Shown here in pieces: positions 1-5,910 of a stretch of DNA of 7,845 nt. Location: the NCBI GenBank assembly GCA_019689615.1, contig JADGHD010000218.1, positions 1 to 7,845 on the forward strand. The letters are read 5' to 3'. The notes beneath the pieces were generated by a model. The model did no database searches and had not been told where the DNA came from. It was given only the letters and a program-made list of their open reading frames with translations. Position numbers and translations under genes: made by a program. Positions within the stretch are counted from its first letter, which is position 1. Each line of letters starts with the position of its first letter. Source of the DNA: Frankia sp. GTDB taxonomy: Bacteria; Actinomycetota; Actinomycetes; Frankiales; Frankiaceae.

Positions 1-2
1 CG

Positions 3-71
3 GTCGCGCCGCGGCCGGTGGTCTCGGGCCTGACGTCGGCAGGGGTGGACCGGTTGGCCGCGCTGGCGTGA
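3..71 (+). CDS. Probable C-terminal end of a rightward gene, product unknown (partial, runs off the left edge)
   Basis: The frame starting at base 3 reads about 22 codons to a TGA at 69-71, ending in the peptide SAGVDRLAALA. In this frame nearly every codon ends in G or C, as in the real genes of the window, while the other two forward frames have weaker third-position bias or an early stop. That suggests the tail of a real gene entering from the left. The fragment is too short to name the family. If real, this gene converges on the sdh operon across a gap of about 520 bases. Confidence 0.35.
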   Translation, partial: VAPRPVVSGLTSAGVDRLAALA

Positions 72-433
72 CCGGGCGGGGTGGTGCCGCGGCGGGCGCG
101 CTCGGCCAGGCTGCGGCGGGGACTGGTGAAGGCGGTCGTCGGCGGGGCGTCGACCGGCTCCGCGAAGCCGGCGGGCGGCGGCTGCGGGCGGGCGGCGCGG
201 CGCCGGCCGGGCACGGACGCCGGGCCGGCGTCCGCCGGCGGGCCAACCGGCGGCTCCTGAGCACCGCTCACCGCGGACGACCTTTCGCTGGTGTACCCGC
301 GCGCGGGCGCGGGCCGCCCAGGCATGACGACGACCGCCACCGGGCACCGGGCGAGGCGAACCCGCGGGCCAGGTGCCGGTCACCCGGCCATGGGGGCCAC
401 CCAGTCCTTCGACCGCTGCCTGCGGTCACGGCG

Positions 434-457
434 CCTGGGATCATGACCTGGGATCAT
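434..457. repeat. Short tandem direct repeat, 11 bp x 2, period 13
   Basis: CCTGGGATCAT occurs at 434-444 and again, perfectly, at 447-457, separated by GA. It lies in the non-coding gap downstream of sdhB. No function is evident; it may be a replication-slippage product or a paired binding site. Confidence 0.7.
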
Positions 458-486
458 CCGGGCGAAGATGACGAGTCCGGTCGGAC

Positions 487-517
487 TTACCTGCGTCCAA
501 TTGGCACTTTACCTGCG
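487..517. repeat. Direct repeat TTACCTGCG x 2, period 22, flanking a CCAATTGG palindrome
   Basis: TTACCTGCG is present at 487-495 and 509-517, a 22-bp period that places both copies on about the same helical face. Between them lies the perfect 8-bp palindrome CCAATTGG at 497-504. The local base composition is clearly more AT-rich than the surroundings. The arrangement resembles a protein binding site, but no gene start lies close by on either strand, so the role is unknown. Confidence 0.6.
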
Positions 518-523
518 CAACCG

Positions 524-573
524 GACCGGCCCGCCGGTCAAGCGACATCTGCCGCGCGACCGGCGGGCCGGCC
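524..573 (-). terminator. Probable transcription terminator hairpin of the sdhCAB operon
   Basis: The arm at 524-539 and the arm at 558-573 are complementary over 16 positions with a loop of 18 nt. The single non-Watson-Crick position (525 with 572) becomes a G-U wobble in leftward (sdh) RNA but an A-C mismatch in rightward RNA, so the stem is continuous only in the sdh transcript. It begins 15 nt past the sdhB stop. There is no U-tract after it, as is common for actinobacterial terminators. The arms also contain internal symmetry (GACCGGC...GCCGGTC), so each could fold on itself. Confidence 0.6.
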
Positions 574-588
574 GGGAGAGGGGTCAGG

Positions 589-1338
589 TCAGCGCCGACC
601 GCTGAGCGAGGCGCGCAGGTACTCGCGGTTGAGCCGGGCGATGCTCGCCTGCGGGATGCCCTTCGGGCAGGCGTTGGTGCACTCGCCGGTGTTGGTGCAG
701 CCGCCGAAGCCCTCGAGGTCCATCGCCTCGACCATGCGCAGCACCCGGGTCTCGCGCTCCGGCTGGCCCTGCGGGAGCACGTTGAGGTGCGAGACCTTGG
801 CCGAGACGAACAGCATCGACGAGCCGTTCGGGCAGGCGGCCACGCAGGCGCCGCAGCCGATGCACTCGGCGTTCTCGAACGCCAGGTCCGCGTCCGGCTT
901 CGGTACCAGCTGCGAGTGCGCCTCGGGCGCGCTACCGGTGGCCACGCTGATGTAGCCGCCGGACTGGATGATCCGGTCGAACGCGGTCCGGTCGACGACC
1001 AGGTCCTTGATGATCGGGAACGCGGCCGACCGCCACGGCTCCACCACGATGACGTCCCCGTCGGAGAACGTCCGCATGTGCAGCTGGCAGGTGGTCGTGA
1101 GGGTCTGCGGGCCGTGCGGCATGCCGTTGATGACCATCCCGCAGGAACCGCAGATGCCTTCCCGGCAGTCGTGGTCGAACGCGACCGGCGCCTCGCCGTT
1201 CAGGATGAGCCGCTCGTTGAGGACGTCGAGCATCTCCAGGAACGACATGTCCGGGTTGACGTCGTCCATCTGGTAGTCGACCAGCTTGCCCGACTCGTCC
1301 GGCCCGCTCTGTCGCCAGATGCGCAGGGTGACTTTCAT
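589..1338 (-). CDS. sdhB: Succinate dehydrogenase / fumarate reductase iron-sulfur subunit SdhB
   Basis: The 249-residue protein has the usual length and layout of an SDH iron-sulfur subunit. An N-terminal ferredoxin-like domain carries the [2Fe-2S] ligands C58, C63, C66 and C84 (CREGICGSC motif). A C-terminal domain carries C159, C162, C165 and C169 followed by Pro, and C214, C220 and C224. By family pattern C159, C162, C165 and C224 bind [4Fe-4S], and C169, C214 and C220 bind [3Fe-4S]. It relays electrons from the flavin of SdhA to the haem/quinone subunit SdhC on the cytoplasmic membrane face. The ATG overlaps the sdhA stop by four bases (ATGA) with GGAG six bases upstream, so translation is probably coupled. 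It is the last gene of the operon, followed by a hairpin. No key residue is missing. Confidence 0.97.
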   Translation of the reverse strand: MKVTLRIWRQSGPDESGKLVDYQMDDVNPDMSFLEMLDVLNERLILNGEAPVAFDHDCREGICGSCGMVINGMPHGPQTLTTTCQLHMRTFSDGDVIVVEPWRSAAFPIIKDLVVDRTAFDRIIQSGGYISVATGSAPEAHSQLVPKPDADLAFENAECIGCGACVAACPNGSSMLFVSAKVSHLNVLPQGQPERETRVLRMVEAMDLEGFGGCTNTGECTNACPKGIPQASIARLNREYLRASLSGRR

Positions 1339-3308
1339 GCGTAGCTCCGCTGGGCGAGGTGCACTTCTTCGAACTTCAGCTGTTCCCGGTGCAGCACCGG
1401 CGGGCTGCCCACGCCGGTGAACTCCCAGGCGGCCGCGTAGGCGAAGTTCTCGTCGTCGCGCAGCGCCTCGCCGTCCGGGGTCTGGCTCTCCTCACGGAAG
1501 TGCCCACCGCAGGACTCGGCCCGGTGCAGAGCGTCGAGGCACAGCAACTCGGCGAACTCGAGGAAGTCCGAGATACGGTTGGCCTTCTCCAGCGACTGGT
1601 TGAGCTCGGCGCCGGTGCCCGGGACCTTGACCCGCTGCCAGAACTCCTCGCGCAGCTCGGGAATCCGGGCCAGCGCCTTGCGCAGGCCGGCCTCGTTGCG
1701 GGCCATGCCGCAGTAGTCCCAGAGCAGCTGGCCGAGCTCACGGTGGAACGAGTCGGGAGTCCGGTCGCCGTTCACCGCGAGCAGCCGCTCGAGCCGCTCG
1801 GTGCTGCGGTCGTAGGCCTCGCGGGCCTCGGGCGAGTCCACGTCGGCCGGGACGAGCTTCGCCTGCGCCAGGTAGTTGCCGATCACGGGCGGCAGGACGA
1901 AGTAGCCGTCCGCCAGGCCCTGCATGAGGGCGGACGCGCCGAGCCGGTTCGCACCGTGGTCGGAGAAGTTGGCCTCGCCGATCACGAACAGGCCGGGAAC
2001 CGTGCTCTGCAGGTCGTAGTCGACCCACAGCCCGCCCATCGTGTAGTGGATCGCCGGGTAGATCCGCATCGGGACCTTGTACGGATTCTCACCGGTGATC
2101 CGCTCGTACATCTCGAAAAGGTTGCCGTACTTCTCGCGGACCTTGTCCTCGCCCATGCGCCGGATGGCGTCGGCGAAGTCCAGGTAGACGCCGAGGCCGC
2201 CGGGGCCGACCCCGCGCCCCTCGTCGCAGACATTCTTCGCGGCCCGCGAGGCGATGTCGCGCGGGACGAGGTTGCCGAACGACGGGTAGATCCGCTCGAG
2301 GTAATAGTCCCGCTCGTGCTCGGGGATCTGGTCCGGGGGCCTGGTGTCGCCGGCCTTCTTCGGCACCCAGATCCGGCCGTCGTTGCGCAGCGACTCGCTC
2401 ATCAGGGTGAGCTTGGACTGGTGGTCGCCGGACCGCGGGATACAGGTCGGGTGGATCTGGGTGTAGCACGGGTTGGCCATGTAGGCACCGCGCTTGCAGG
2501 CCCGCCAGATCGCGCTCGCGTTGGAGTTCTTGGCGTTCGTCGACAGGTAGAACACGTTGCCGTAGCCGCCGGTGGCGAGCACCACGGCGTCGGCCATGTA
2601 GGTCGACACCTTGCCGGTGACCAGATCACGGGCGATGATGCCGCGAGCCCGGCCGTCAATGACGATCAGGTCGAGCATCTCGGTGCGCGGGTGCATCTCG
2701 ACATTGCCCGCGTCGATCTGCCGGGACAGCGCCTGATATGCACCGAGCAGCAGCTGCTGGCCCGTCTGCCCGCGCGCGTAGAACGTGCGCTGAACCTGGA
2801 CGCCACCGAACGAGCGGGTGTCCAGCAGGCCGGAGTACTCCCGGGCGAACGGCACACCCTGGGCGACGCACTGGTCGATGATCTGGACCGACACCTCGGC
2901 GAGCCGGTGCACGTTCGACTCGCGGGCGCGGAAGTCGCCACCCTTGATCGTGTCGTAGAACAGCCGGCGGACCGAGTCGCCGTCGTTGCGGTAGTTCTTC
3001 GCCGCGTTGATGCCGCCCTGGGCGGCGATCGAGTGGGCGCGCCGGGGAGAGTCCTGGTAGCAGAACTGGATGACCTTGTAGCCCTGCTCGCCCAGGGTCG
3101 CGCCGGCCGACGCGCCGGCCAGGCCGGTGCCCACGACGATGATCCTGTGCTTGCGCCGGTTCGCCGGGTTCACCAGCTTCGCGGCGAACTTGCGCCGGGT
3201 CCACCGGGTCTCGATCGGGCCGTCCGGCGCGGCCCGATCGACCAGGTCCTCGCCGACGGTGTAGCCGATCGGCGCGGTGCCCGCGCCGTTGGTGATGATT
3301 TCAGACAT
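1335..3308 (-). CDS. sdhA: Succinate dehydrogenase / fumarate reductase flavoprotein subunit SdhA
   Basis: The 657-residue flavoprotein oxidises succinate to fumarate with covalently bound FAD. After an N-terminal lead of about 53 residues, the Rossmann motif GTGLAG is at 60-65 and the HSIAAQGG motif at 92-99, where H92 is the expected covalent flavin attachment. Substrate-site signatures follow: QIHPT with H286, SES(L)RNDG with S304/E305, PRD with the catalytic Arg R350, HYTMGG with H421, and GANRLGASAL with R455 at 452-461. The SESLRNDG variant and the overall length match the subfamily paired with a b558-type SdhC (as in Bacteroidetes and mycobacterial Sdh1) rather than the E. coli SdhCDAB type. 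The ATG lies one base after the sdhC stop, with GGTGG as a modest ribosome site inside the end of sdhC. The stop overlaps the sdhB start. Sequence alone does not exclude operation as a fumarate reductase. Confidence 0.97.
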   Translation of the reverse strand: MSEIITNGAGTAPIGYTVGEDLVDRAAPDGPIETRWTRRKFAAKLVNPANRRKHRIIVVGTGLAGASAGATLGEQGYKVIQFCYQDSPRRAHSIAAQGGINAAKNYRNDGDSVRRLFYDTIKGGDFRARESNVHRLAEVSVQIIDQCVAQGVPFAREYSGLLDTRSFGGVQVQRTFYARGQTGQQLLLGAYQALSRQIDAGNVEMHPRTEMLDLIVIDGRARGIIARDLVTGKVSTYMADAVVLATGGYGNVFYLSTNAKNSNASAIWRACKRGAYMANPCYTQIHPTCIPRSGDHQSKLTLMSESLRNDGRIWVPKKAGDTRPPDQIPEHERDYYLERIYPSFGNLVPRDIASRAAKNVCDEGRGVGPGGLGVYLDFADAIRRMGEDKVREKYGNLFEMYERITGENPYKVPMRIYPAIHYTMGGLWVDYDLQSTVPGLFVIGEANFSDHGANRLGASALMQGLADGYFVLPPVIGNYLAQAKLVPADVDSPEAREAYDRSTERLERLLAVNGDRTPDSFHRELGQLLWDYCGMARNEAGLRKALARIPELREEFWQRVKVPGTGAELNQSLEKANRISDFLEFAELLCLDALHRAESCGGHFREESQTPDGEALRDDENFAYAAAWEFTGVGSPPVLHREQLKFEEVHLAQRSYA

Positions 3309-3309
3309 T

Positions 3310-4026
3310 TCAGTCCACCAGTCCGGACATGACGCCGATCGGGGTGGCCAGGAAACCCACCGAGATGATCAGGGCAAGGGTTCCGGCGACCGCCTTGTAG
3401 ACCCGCGCCCGTGTGGCGCTCGACACAGCGCCGAGCGTGCGGGCGGCGCTCCAGAACCCGTGCGCGATGTGCAGGCACAGCGCGAGCATCGCGACGATGT
3501 AGGCAAGCGCGATGTACCAGTGCTGGAAGTCGGCGACCACATTGTCGTAGACGGCCCCCTCGACCCCGTTCGGGTTCGCCACCAGAGCCGTCAGGTCCAG
3601 CAGGTGGTAGATGATGAACAGTGCAAGGATGATCCCACCGAACCGCATGGTGTTGGTGGCATAGCTCGCGGTGGGGCGCAGCCGGTGGGCATAGCCCTTC
3701 GGGCGTGCGCTCAGGTCCCGCCTGCTGAGCTGGTAGGCGCTCACGATGTGAAGAACGACACATACCACCAGCAGGGCCCGCGAGATCCACAGGAACCACG
3801 CGTTGTGCAGGACCGGGGTGCCCACGGTGCGCAGCCAGTGGGCGTACTCGTCGAACTCCTCCCGACCGAAGAAGATCTTCAGGTTGCCCAGCATGTGGGC
3901 GATGAGGAAGAGCAGCATGGCCAGGCCCGTGACGGCCATCACTGCCTTCTTGCCGATGGTCGACCGCCAGAGGGCCAGCACCCGGGAGGTGCTCCCGACC
4001 CGCGTCGCCGGAGTTGCTACTGCCAC
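3310..4026 (-). CDS. sdhC: Succinate dehydrogenase cytochrome b558 subunit SdhC (dihaem membrane anchor)
   Basis: The 238-residue membrane protein has five predicted helices, roughly 25-47, 77-99, 128-150, 168-190 and 210-232, the plan of the single-anchor b558-type (type B) SDH/QFR family. Histidines H44, H93, H141 and H186 fall on four successive helices at positions that closely match the four haem ligands of Wolinella FrdC (44, 93, 143, 182, from memory), so two haems b are expected. It anchors SdhA/SdhB and passes electrons to menaquinone. The start is GTG at 4026-4024, with no Shine-Dalgarno upstream. A TACCTT -10-like box ends six bases before it, so the mRNA may be leaderless. It is first in the operon and divergent from a LysR gene. 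The acidic residue two positions before the last haem ligand in Wolinella (E180) corresponds here to C184. Confidence 0.95.
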   Translation of the reverse strand: MAVATPATRVGSTSRVLALWRSTIGKKAVMAVTGLAMLLFLIAHMLGNLKIFFGREEFDEYAHWLRTVGTPVLHNAWFLWISRALLVVCVVLHIVSAYQLSRRDLSARPKGYAHRLRPTASYATNTMRFGGIILALFIIYHLLDLTALVANPNGVEGAVYDNVVADFQHWYIALAYIVAMLALCLHIAHGFWSAARTLGAVSSATRARVYKAVAGTLALIISVGFLATPIGVMSGLVD

Positions 4027-4032
4027 GCCCGG

Positions 4033-4063
4033 AAGGTACGGGGCGAGTTACCGCACGGTCCAA
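4033..4063 (-). promoter_or_regulatory. Candidate sdhCAB promoter, leaderless
   Basis: Reading leftward, TTGGAC (4063-4058) and TACCTT (4038-4033) resemble -35 and -10 boxes with a 19-bp spacer, slightly long. The -10 ends six bases before the G of the sdhC GTG (4026), so transcription would begin at the start codon. This agrees with the lack of a ribosome site. The -35 match is poor (3 of 6), so this is a suggestion only. Confidence 0.3.
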
Positions 4064-4084
4064 GACATGAAAGTGCTCGTCTCA

Positions 4085-4103
4085 ATAGATGACGACTATC
4101 GTC
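4085..4103. promoter_or_regulatory. Candidate LysR-type operator in the divergent sdhC-lysR control region
   Basis: ATAG (4085-4088) and CTAT (4096-4099) form an inverted repeat separated by 7 bases, containing the T-N11-A core (T4086, A4098) typical of LysR-family binding sites. Overlapping it is a second perfect dyad, GACGA-CTA-TCGTC (4091-4103). A weaker pair, AGAC (4063-4066) and GTCT (4079-4082), lies on the sdh side. The site sits between the divergent genes, about 60 bp upstream of sdhC and just upstream of (or overlapping) the regulator start, as expected for an autoregulated LysR gene controlling its neighbour. Confidence 0.5.
4097..4102 (+). promoter_or_regulatory. Candidate -10 box of the lysR gene
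   Basis: TATCGT fits the actinobacterial TANNNT -10 pattern and ends seven bases before the GTG at 4110, which would make the lysR transcript leaderless. No good -35 box is seen 17-18 bases upstream. The box overlaps the right half of the proposed LysR operator, so binding there would be expected to repress the gene's own promoter. Confidence 0.3.
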
Positions 4104-4109
4104 AGGACT

Positions 4110-5303
4110 GTGCAGCTGCATCAGCTCGCCTATTTCGTCGCCGTGGCGGAGAGCAGGCACTTCACGCGAGCGGCCGCCAGGGTCCATGTGGCCCAGCCGT
4201 CACTGTCCGCACAGATCCGGGCACTCGAGGACGAGCTGGGGACTCCGCTGTTCAACCGGGCCCGGGGGAACATCACACTGACGGCGGCCGGTGAGGCCCT
4301 GCTGCCGCTGGCCCGGCGGATCCTCGCGGACACCGACGCGGCCCGCCGGGAGATCCAGGAGCTGACCCAGCTCCGCCGCGGCCGGGTGCGCGTCGGCGCC
4401 ACCCCGAGCGTGTGCACCGGCATGCTGCCCGAGGTGCTGCGGCTGTTCCGGCAGCGCTACCCCGGCATCCAGCTGCTGGTCGAGGAGGGCGGCTCGCGCG
4501 ACCTGGTCGGCCAGCTCGCCGTGGGCGCGCTCGACCTGGCCCTGATCATCCTGCCGCTGCAGGGCAACGACCCGGCGCTGACCACGATGCCGCTGCTGCG
4601 CGAGGACCTCGTGGTCATCTCCTCCGAGGACGGCCCGCCGCCGGTGCGCGGCCCCCAGATGGCGGTGGAGGACCTCAACGGCCGGCCGCTGGTGATGTTC
4701 CGGCGGGGCTACGACCTGCGGGACGTGACGGTCGGCGCCTGCCGCGCGGCGGGCTTCGAGCCGACGTTCGCCGTCGAGGGCGGCGAGATGGACGCCGTGT
4801 GCGGGTTCGTGATGGCGGGGCTGGGCATCGCGGTGATCCCCAGCATGGTCGCGTTCCGCCAGCCGCTGCGGACCACCCCGTTCGCCCCGCCGGGGCTGCA
4901 CCGCACGATCGGCCTGGCCCACCGCCGGGACGTCGAGCCGCCCCGGGCCGCCCGGGTGCTGCGGGACACCCTGGTCGACTTCGTCGCCGACGCCGCGGCC
5001 GCGGACATGCTCCCGCCGGGCGTCCACCCGGCCCCGGGCTTTCGCCGCCGGACCCGCGGCTCCGCCGGCACCGTCAGCGACACCGGCCAGGAGGACGAGG
5101 CCGACCCTCCCGGAGCGGCCGACGGCCTCCACCCGCCCGCGGGCGGCCCCGGCGGCGCGGCGGGCGACCTCTTTCCCATCACGACATCTCCAGTGGCCAG
5201 GACACGTCCACTGGCCACGGCGGATGCGACGGGTGCCCGCGACGGCTGGGCACCCGGCCCGGCCACCGGCGGGCTGCCCGTCGAGGTGTCGGCCCGGCGG
5301 TGA
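4110..5303 (+). CDS. LysR-family transcriptional regulator with a ~100-residue C-terminal extension
   Basis: From GTG 4110 the protein has 397 residues. Residues 1-58 are the winged helix-turn-helix of the LysR family (LHQLAYFVAVAESRHFTRAA...AQPSLSAQIRALEDELG..LF.R). A linker helix follows, then a two-lobe effector domain to about residue 295, including GATPSVCTGMLPEVL and, late in the domain, GEMDAVCGFVMAGLGIAVIP. I chose GTG 4110 because LysR proteins normally begin right at the QLxxLxYFVAVAE segment, and because the in-frame ATG at 4089 lies inside the likely operator and has no ribosome site; starting there adds seven residues. Family members are about 300 residues long, so the Pro/Gly/Ala-rich, probably disordered tail from about 298 is unusual. 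The gene is divergent from sdhCAB across a short gap and is inferred to regulate that operon. The effector is unknown. Confidence 0.9.
   Translation: MQLHQLAYFVAVAESRHFTRAAARVHVAQPSLSAQIRALEDELGTPLFNRARGNITLTAAGEALLPLARRILADTDAARREIQELTQLRRGRVRVGATPSVCTGMLPEVLRLFRQRYPGIQLLVEEGGSRDLVGQLAVGALDLALIILPLQGNDPALTTMPLLREDLVVISSEDGPPPVRGPQMAVEDLNGRPLVMFRRGYDLRDVTVGACRAAGFEPTFAVEGGEMDAVCGFVMAGLGIAVIPSMVAFRQPLRTTPFAPPGLHRTIGLAHRRDVEPPRAARVLRDTLVDFVADAAAADMLPPGVHPAPGFRRRTRGSAGTVSDTGQEDEADPPGAADGLHPPAGGPGGAAGDLFPITTSPVARTRPLATADATGARDGWAPGPATGGLPVEVSARR
5190..5218. repeat. Overlapping inverted repeats inside the lysR tail
   Basis: GTGGCCAG (5193-5200) pairs perfectly with CTGGCCAC (5211-5218) around a 10-nt loop, and CCAGTGG (5190-5196) pairs with CCACTGG (5208-5214). 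The two pairings are mutually exclusive. The surrounding codons (about 5178-5210) depart from the G/C third-position habit of the gene (ACA, TCT, CCA, ACA, CGT, CCA), suggesting this short stretch is under a different constraint, such as a binding site or an RNA hairpin. Confidence 0.55.
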
Positions 5304-5340
5304 GCAGCGGCCCGCCCGCGCCGGTGGCCGCGGCCGCTGC
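5304..5340 (+). terminator. Hairpin directly after lysR, possible terminator
   Basis: GCAGCGGCC (5304-5312), starting at the base after the lysR stop, is perfectly complementary to GGCCGCTGC (5332-5340), giving a 9-bp stem with a 19-nt loop. No U-tract follows. The position suggests termination or 3'-end protection of the lysR transcript before dtd, which begins 50 bp downstream. Confidence 0.4.
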
Positions 5341-5389
5341 CCGGGGCCGCCCGCGCGTGCGGCCTGCCCTGGCGTGGAAGACTCGCCCC

Positions 5390-5815
5390 ATGCGCGCGGT
5401 GGTGCAGACCGTCGGGCGAGCGGCGGTGACGGTGGACGGCGAGTGCGTCGGGTCGGTCGCCGAGGGCCTGCTCGTCTATGTGGGCGCCACCCATACCGAC
5501 ACCCCGCTGACCGCCGAGCGGCTCGCCCGCAAGGTGTTCGAGCTGCGGATCCTCGACGGTGACGCGTCCGCAGCCGACGCCGGCGCGCCGCTGCTGGTGG
5601 TCAGCCAGTTCACGCTGTACGCCGACACCAGCCGGGGCCGCCGGCCGTCCTACACCAGGGCGGCGCCGGCCGACGTCGCAGAGCCGCTGGTGAACGCCTT
5701 CATCAAGGCGCTGCTGGCCCGCGGCGCCGTCGTCGAGACCGGTCGGTTCCGCACGCACATGCTGGTCGAGAGCATCAACGTCGGCCCGCGCACGATCCTG
5801 CTCGAGGTCGACTAG
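5390..5815 (+). CDS. dtd: D-aminoacyl-tRNA deacylase (DTD)
   Basis: The 141-residue cytoplasmic homodimer hydrolyses D-amino acids mis-attached to tRNA (e.g. D-Tyr-tRNA), and also glycine mischarged on tRNA-Ala, as known for the family. The sequence begins MRAVVQTVGRAAVTVDGE, typical of DTD, with the active-site SQFTLYAD at 72-79, GRRPSYT at 83-89, and the Gly-cisPro motif near the C-terminus (G132-P133). The loop before SQFTL is shortened and lacks the GKMN signature, as I recall for actinobacterial members. The Gly-Pro region reads NVGPRT where the usual form is NDGPVT/NDGPFT, an odd substitution. ATG 5390 is preceded by GGAAG at nine bases; the frame is open far upstream, but that part is unrelated to DTD. 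It converges on the clamp gene. Confidence 0.93.
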   Translation: MRAVVQTVGRAAVTVDGECVGSVAEGLLVYVGATHTDTPLTAERLARKVFELRILDGDASAADAGAPLLVVSQFTLYADTSRGRRPSYTRAAPADVAEPLVNAFIKALLARGAVVETGRFRTHMLVESINVGPRTILLEVD

Positions 5816-5825
5816 GGTCGACTAG
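5806..5825. repeat. Perfect 10-bp tandem duplication spanning the dtd stop codon
   Basis: GGTCGACTAG at 5806-5815 ends with the dtd TAG and is repeated exactly at 5816-5825. The second copy carries a further TAG at 5823-5825, out of the dtd reading frame. It looks like a recent slippage duplication. It does not alter the protein. Confidence 0.85.
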
Positions 5826-5847
5826 GGCCCAGCGCGCGCCCAGGGCC
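5826..5847. terminator. Weak candidate bidirectional terminator between dtd and the clamp gene
   Basis: GGCCC (5826-5830) and GGGCC (5843-5847) can form a 5-bp stem with a 12-nt loop. A second pairing, CAGCGCG (5830-5836) with CGCGCTG (5866-5872), competes with it. The 95-bp gap between convergent genes must serve as the 3' end of both transcripts, but neither hairpin is strong and such pairings are frequent in DNA this rich in G/C. Confidence 0.25.
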
Positions 5848-5910
5848 GCGGCGGCGGCTGGCGAACGCGCTGCCGGCCGGCGGACGCCTGGCACCGGGCG
5901 GCGGCGCGCC

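Larger units (their letters stand above)
72..588. other. Intergenic region, 517 bp, no supportable gene
   Basis: No reading frame here looks like a gene. The long rightward open frame through it continues antisense into sdhB and encodes an Arg/Gly/Ala-rich sequence typical of spurious frames in GC-rich DNA. What can be seen are a 13-bp-period direct repeat at 434-457, a 22-bp-period repeat at 487-517 around a CCAATTGG palindrome, a 12-bp CCCGCG/CGCGGG palindrome at 296-307, and the hairpin at 524-573. The stretch around 480-520 is the least GC-rich part of this gap. Confidence 0.6.

Noticed and set aside
3..71. Naming the left-edge gene fragment (for example as a HemD-like C-terminus)
   Set aside because: About 22 residues without a diagnostic motif cannot support a family name.
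296..307. CCCGCGCGCGGG palindrome as a regulatory site
   Set aside because: Self-complementary G/C runs of this length arise often at this base composition and nothing nearby supports a function.
68..955. Long rightward open frame of 295 codons
   Set aside because: It runs antisense through sdhB and its upstream half is Arg/Gly/Ala-rich with no family resemblance, a typical by-product of GC-rich sequence.
1359..3332. 657-codon rightward frame opposite sdhA
   Set aside because: It mirrors sdhA codon for codon; sdhA has all catalytic motifs and the operon context, while this frame has none.
4089..4109. ATG at 4089 as the lysR start
   Set aside because: It adds seven residues absent from typical LysR N-termini, lies inside the likely operator and lacks a ribosome site. 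It remains possible.
4412..5815. 467-codon frame containing dtd at its end
   Set aside because: Only the last 141 codons match DTD at its normal full length; the rest is an out-of-frame shadow of lysR.
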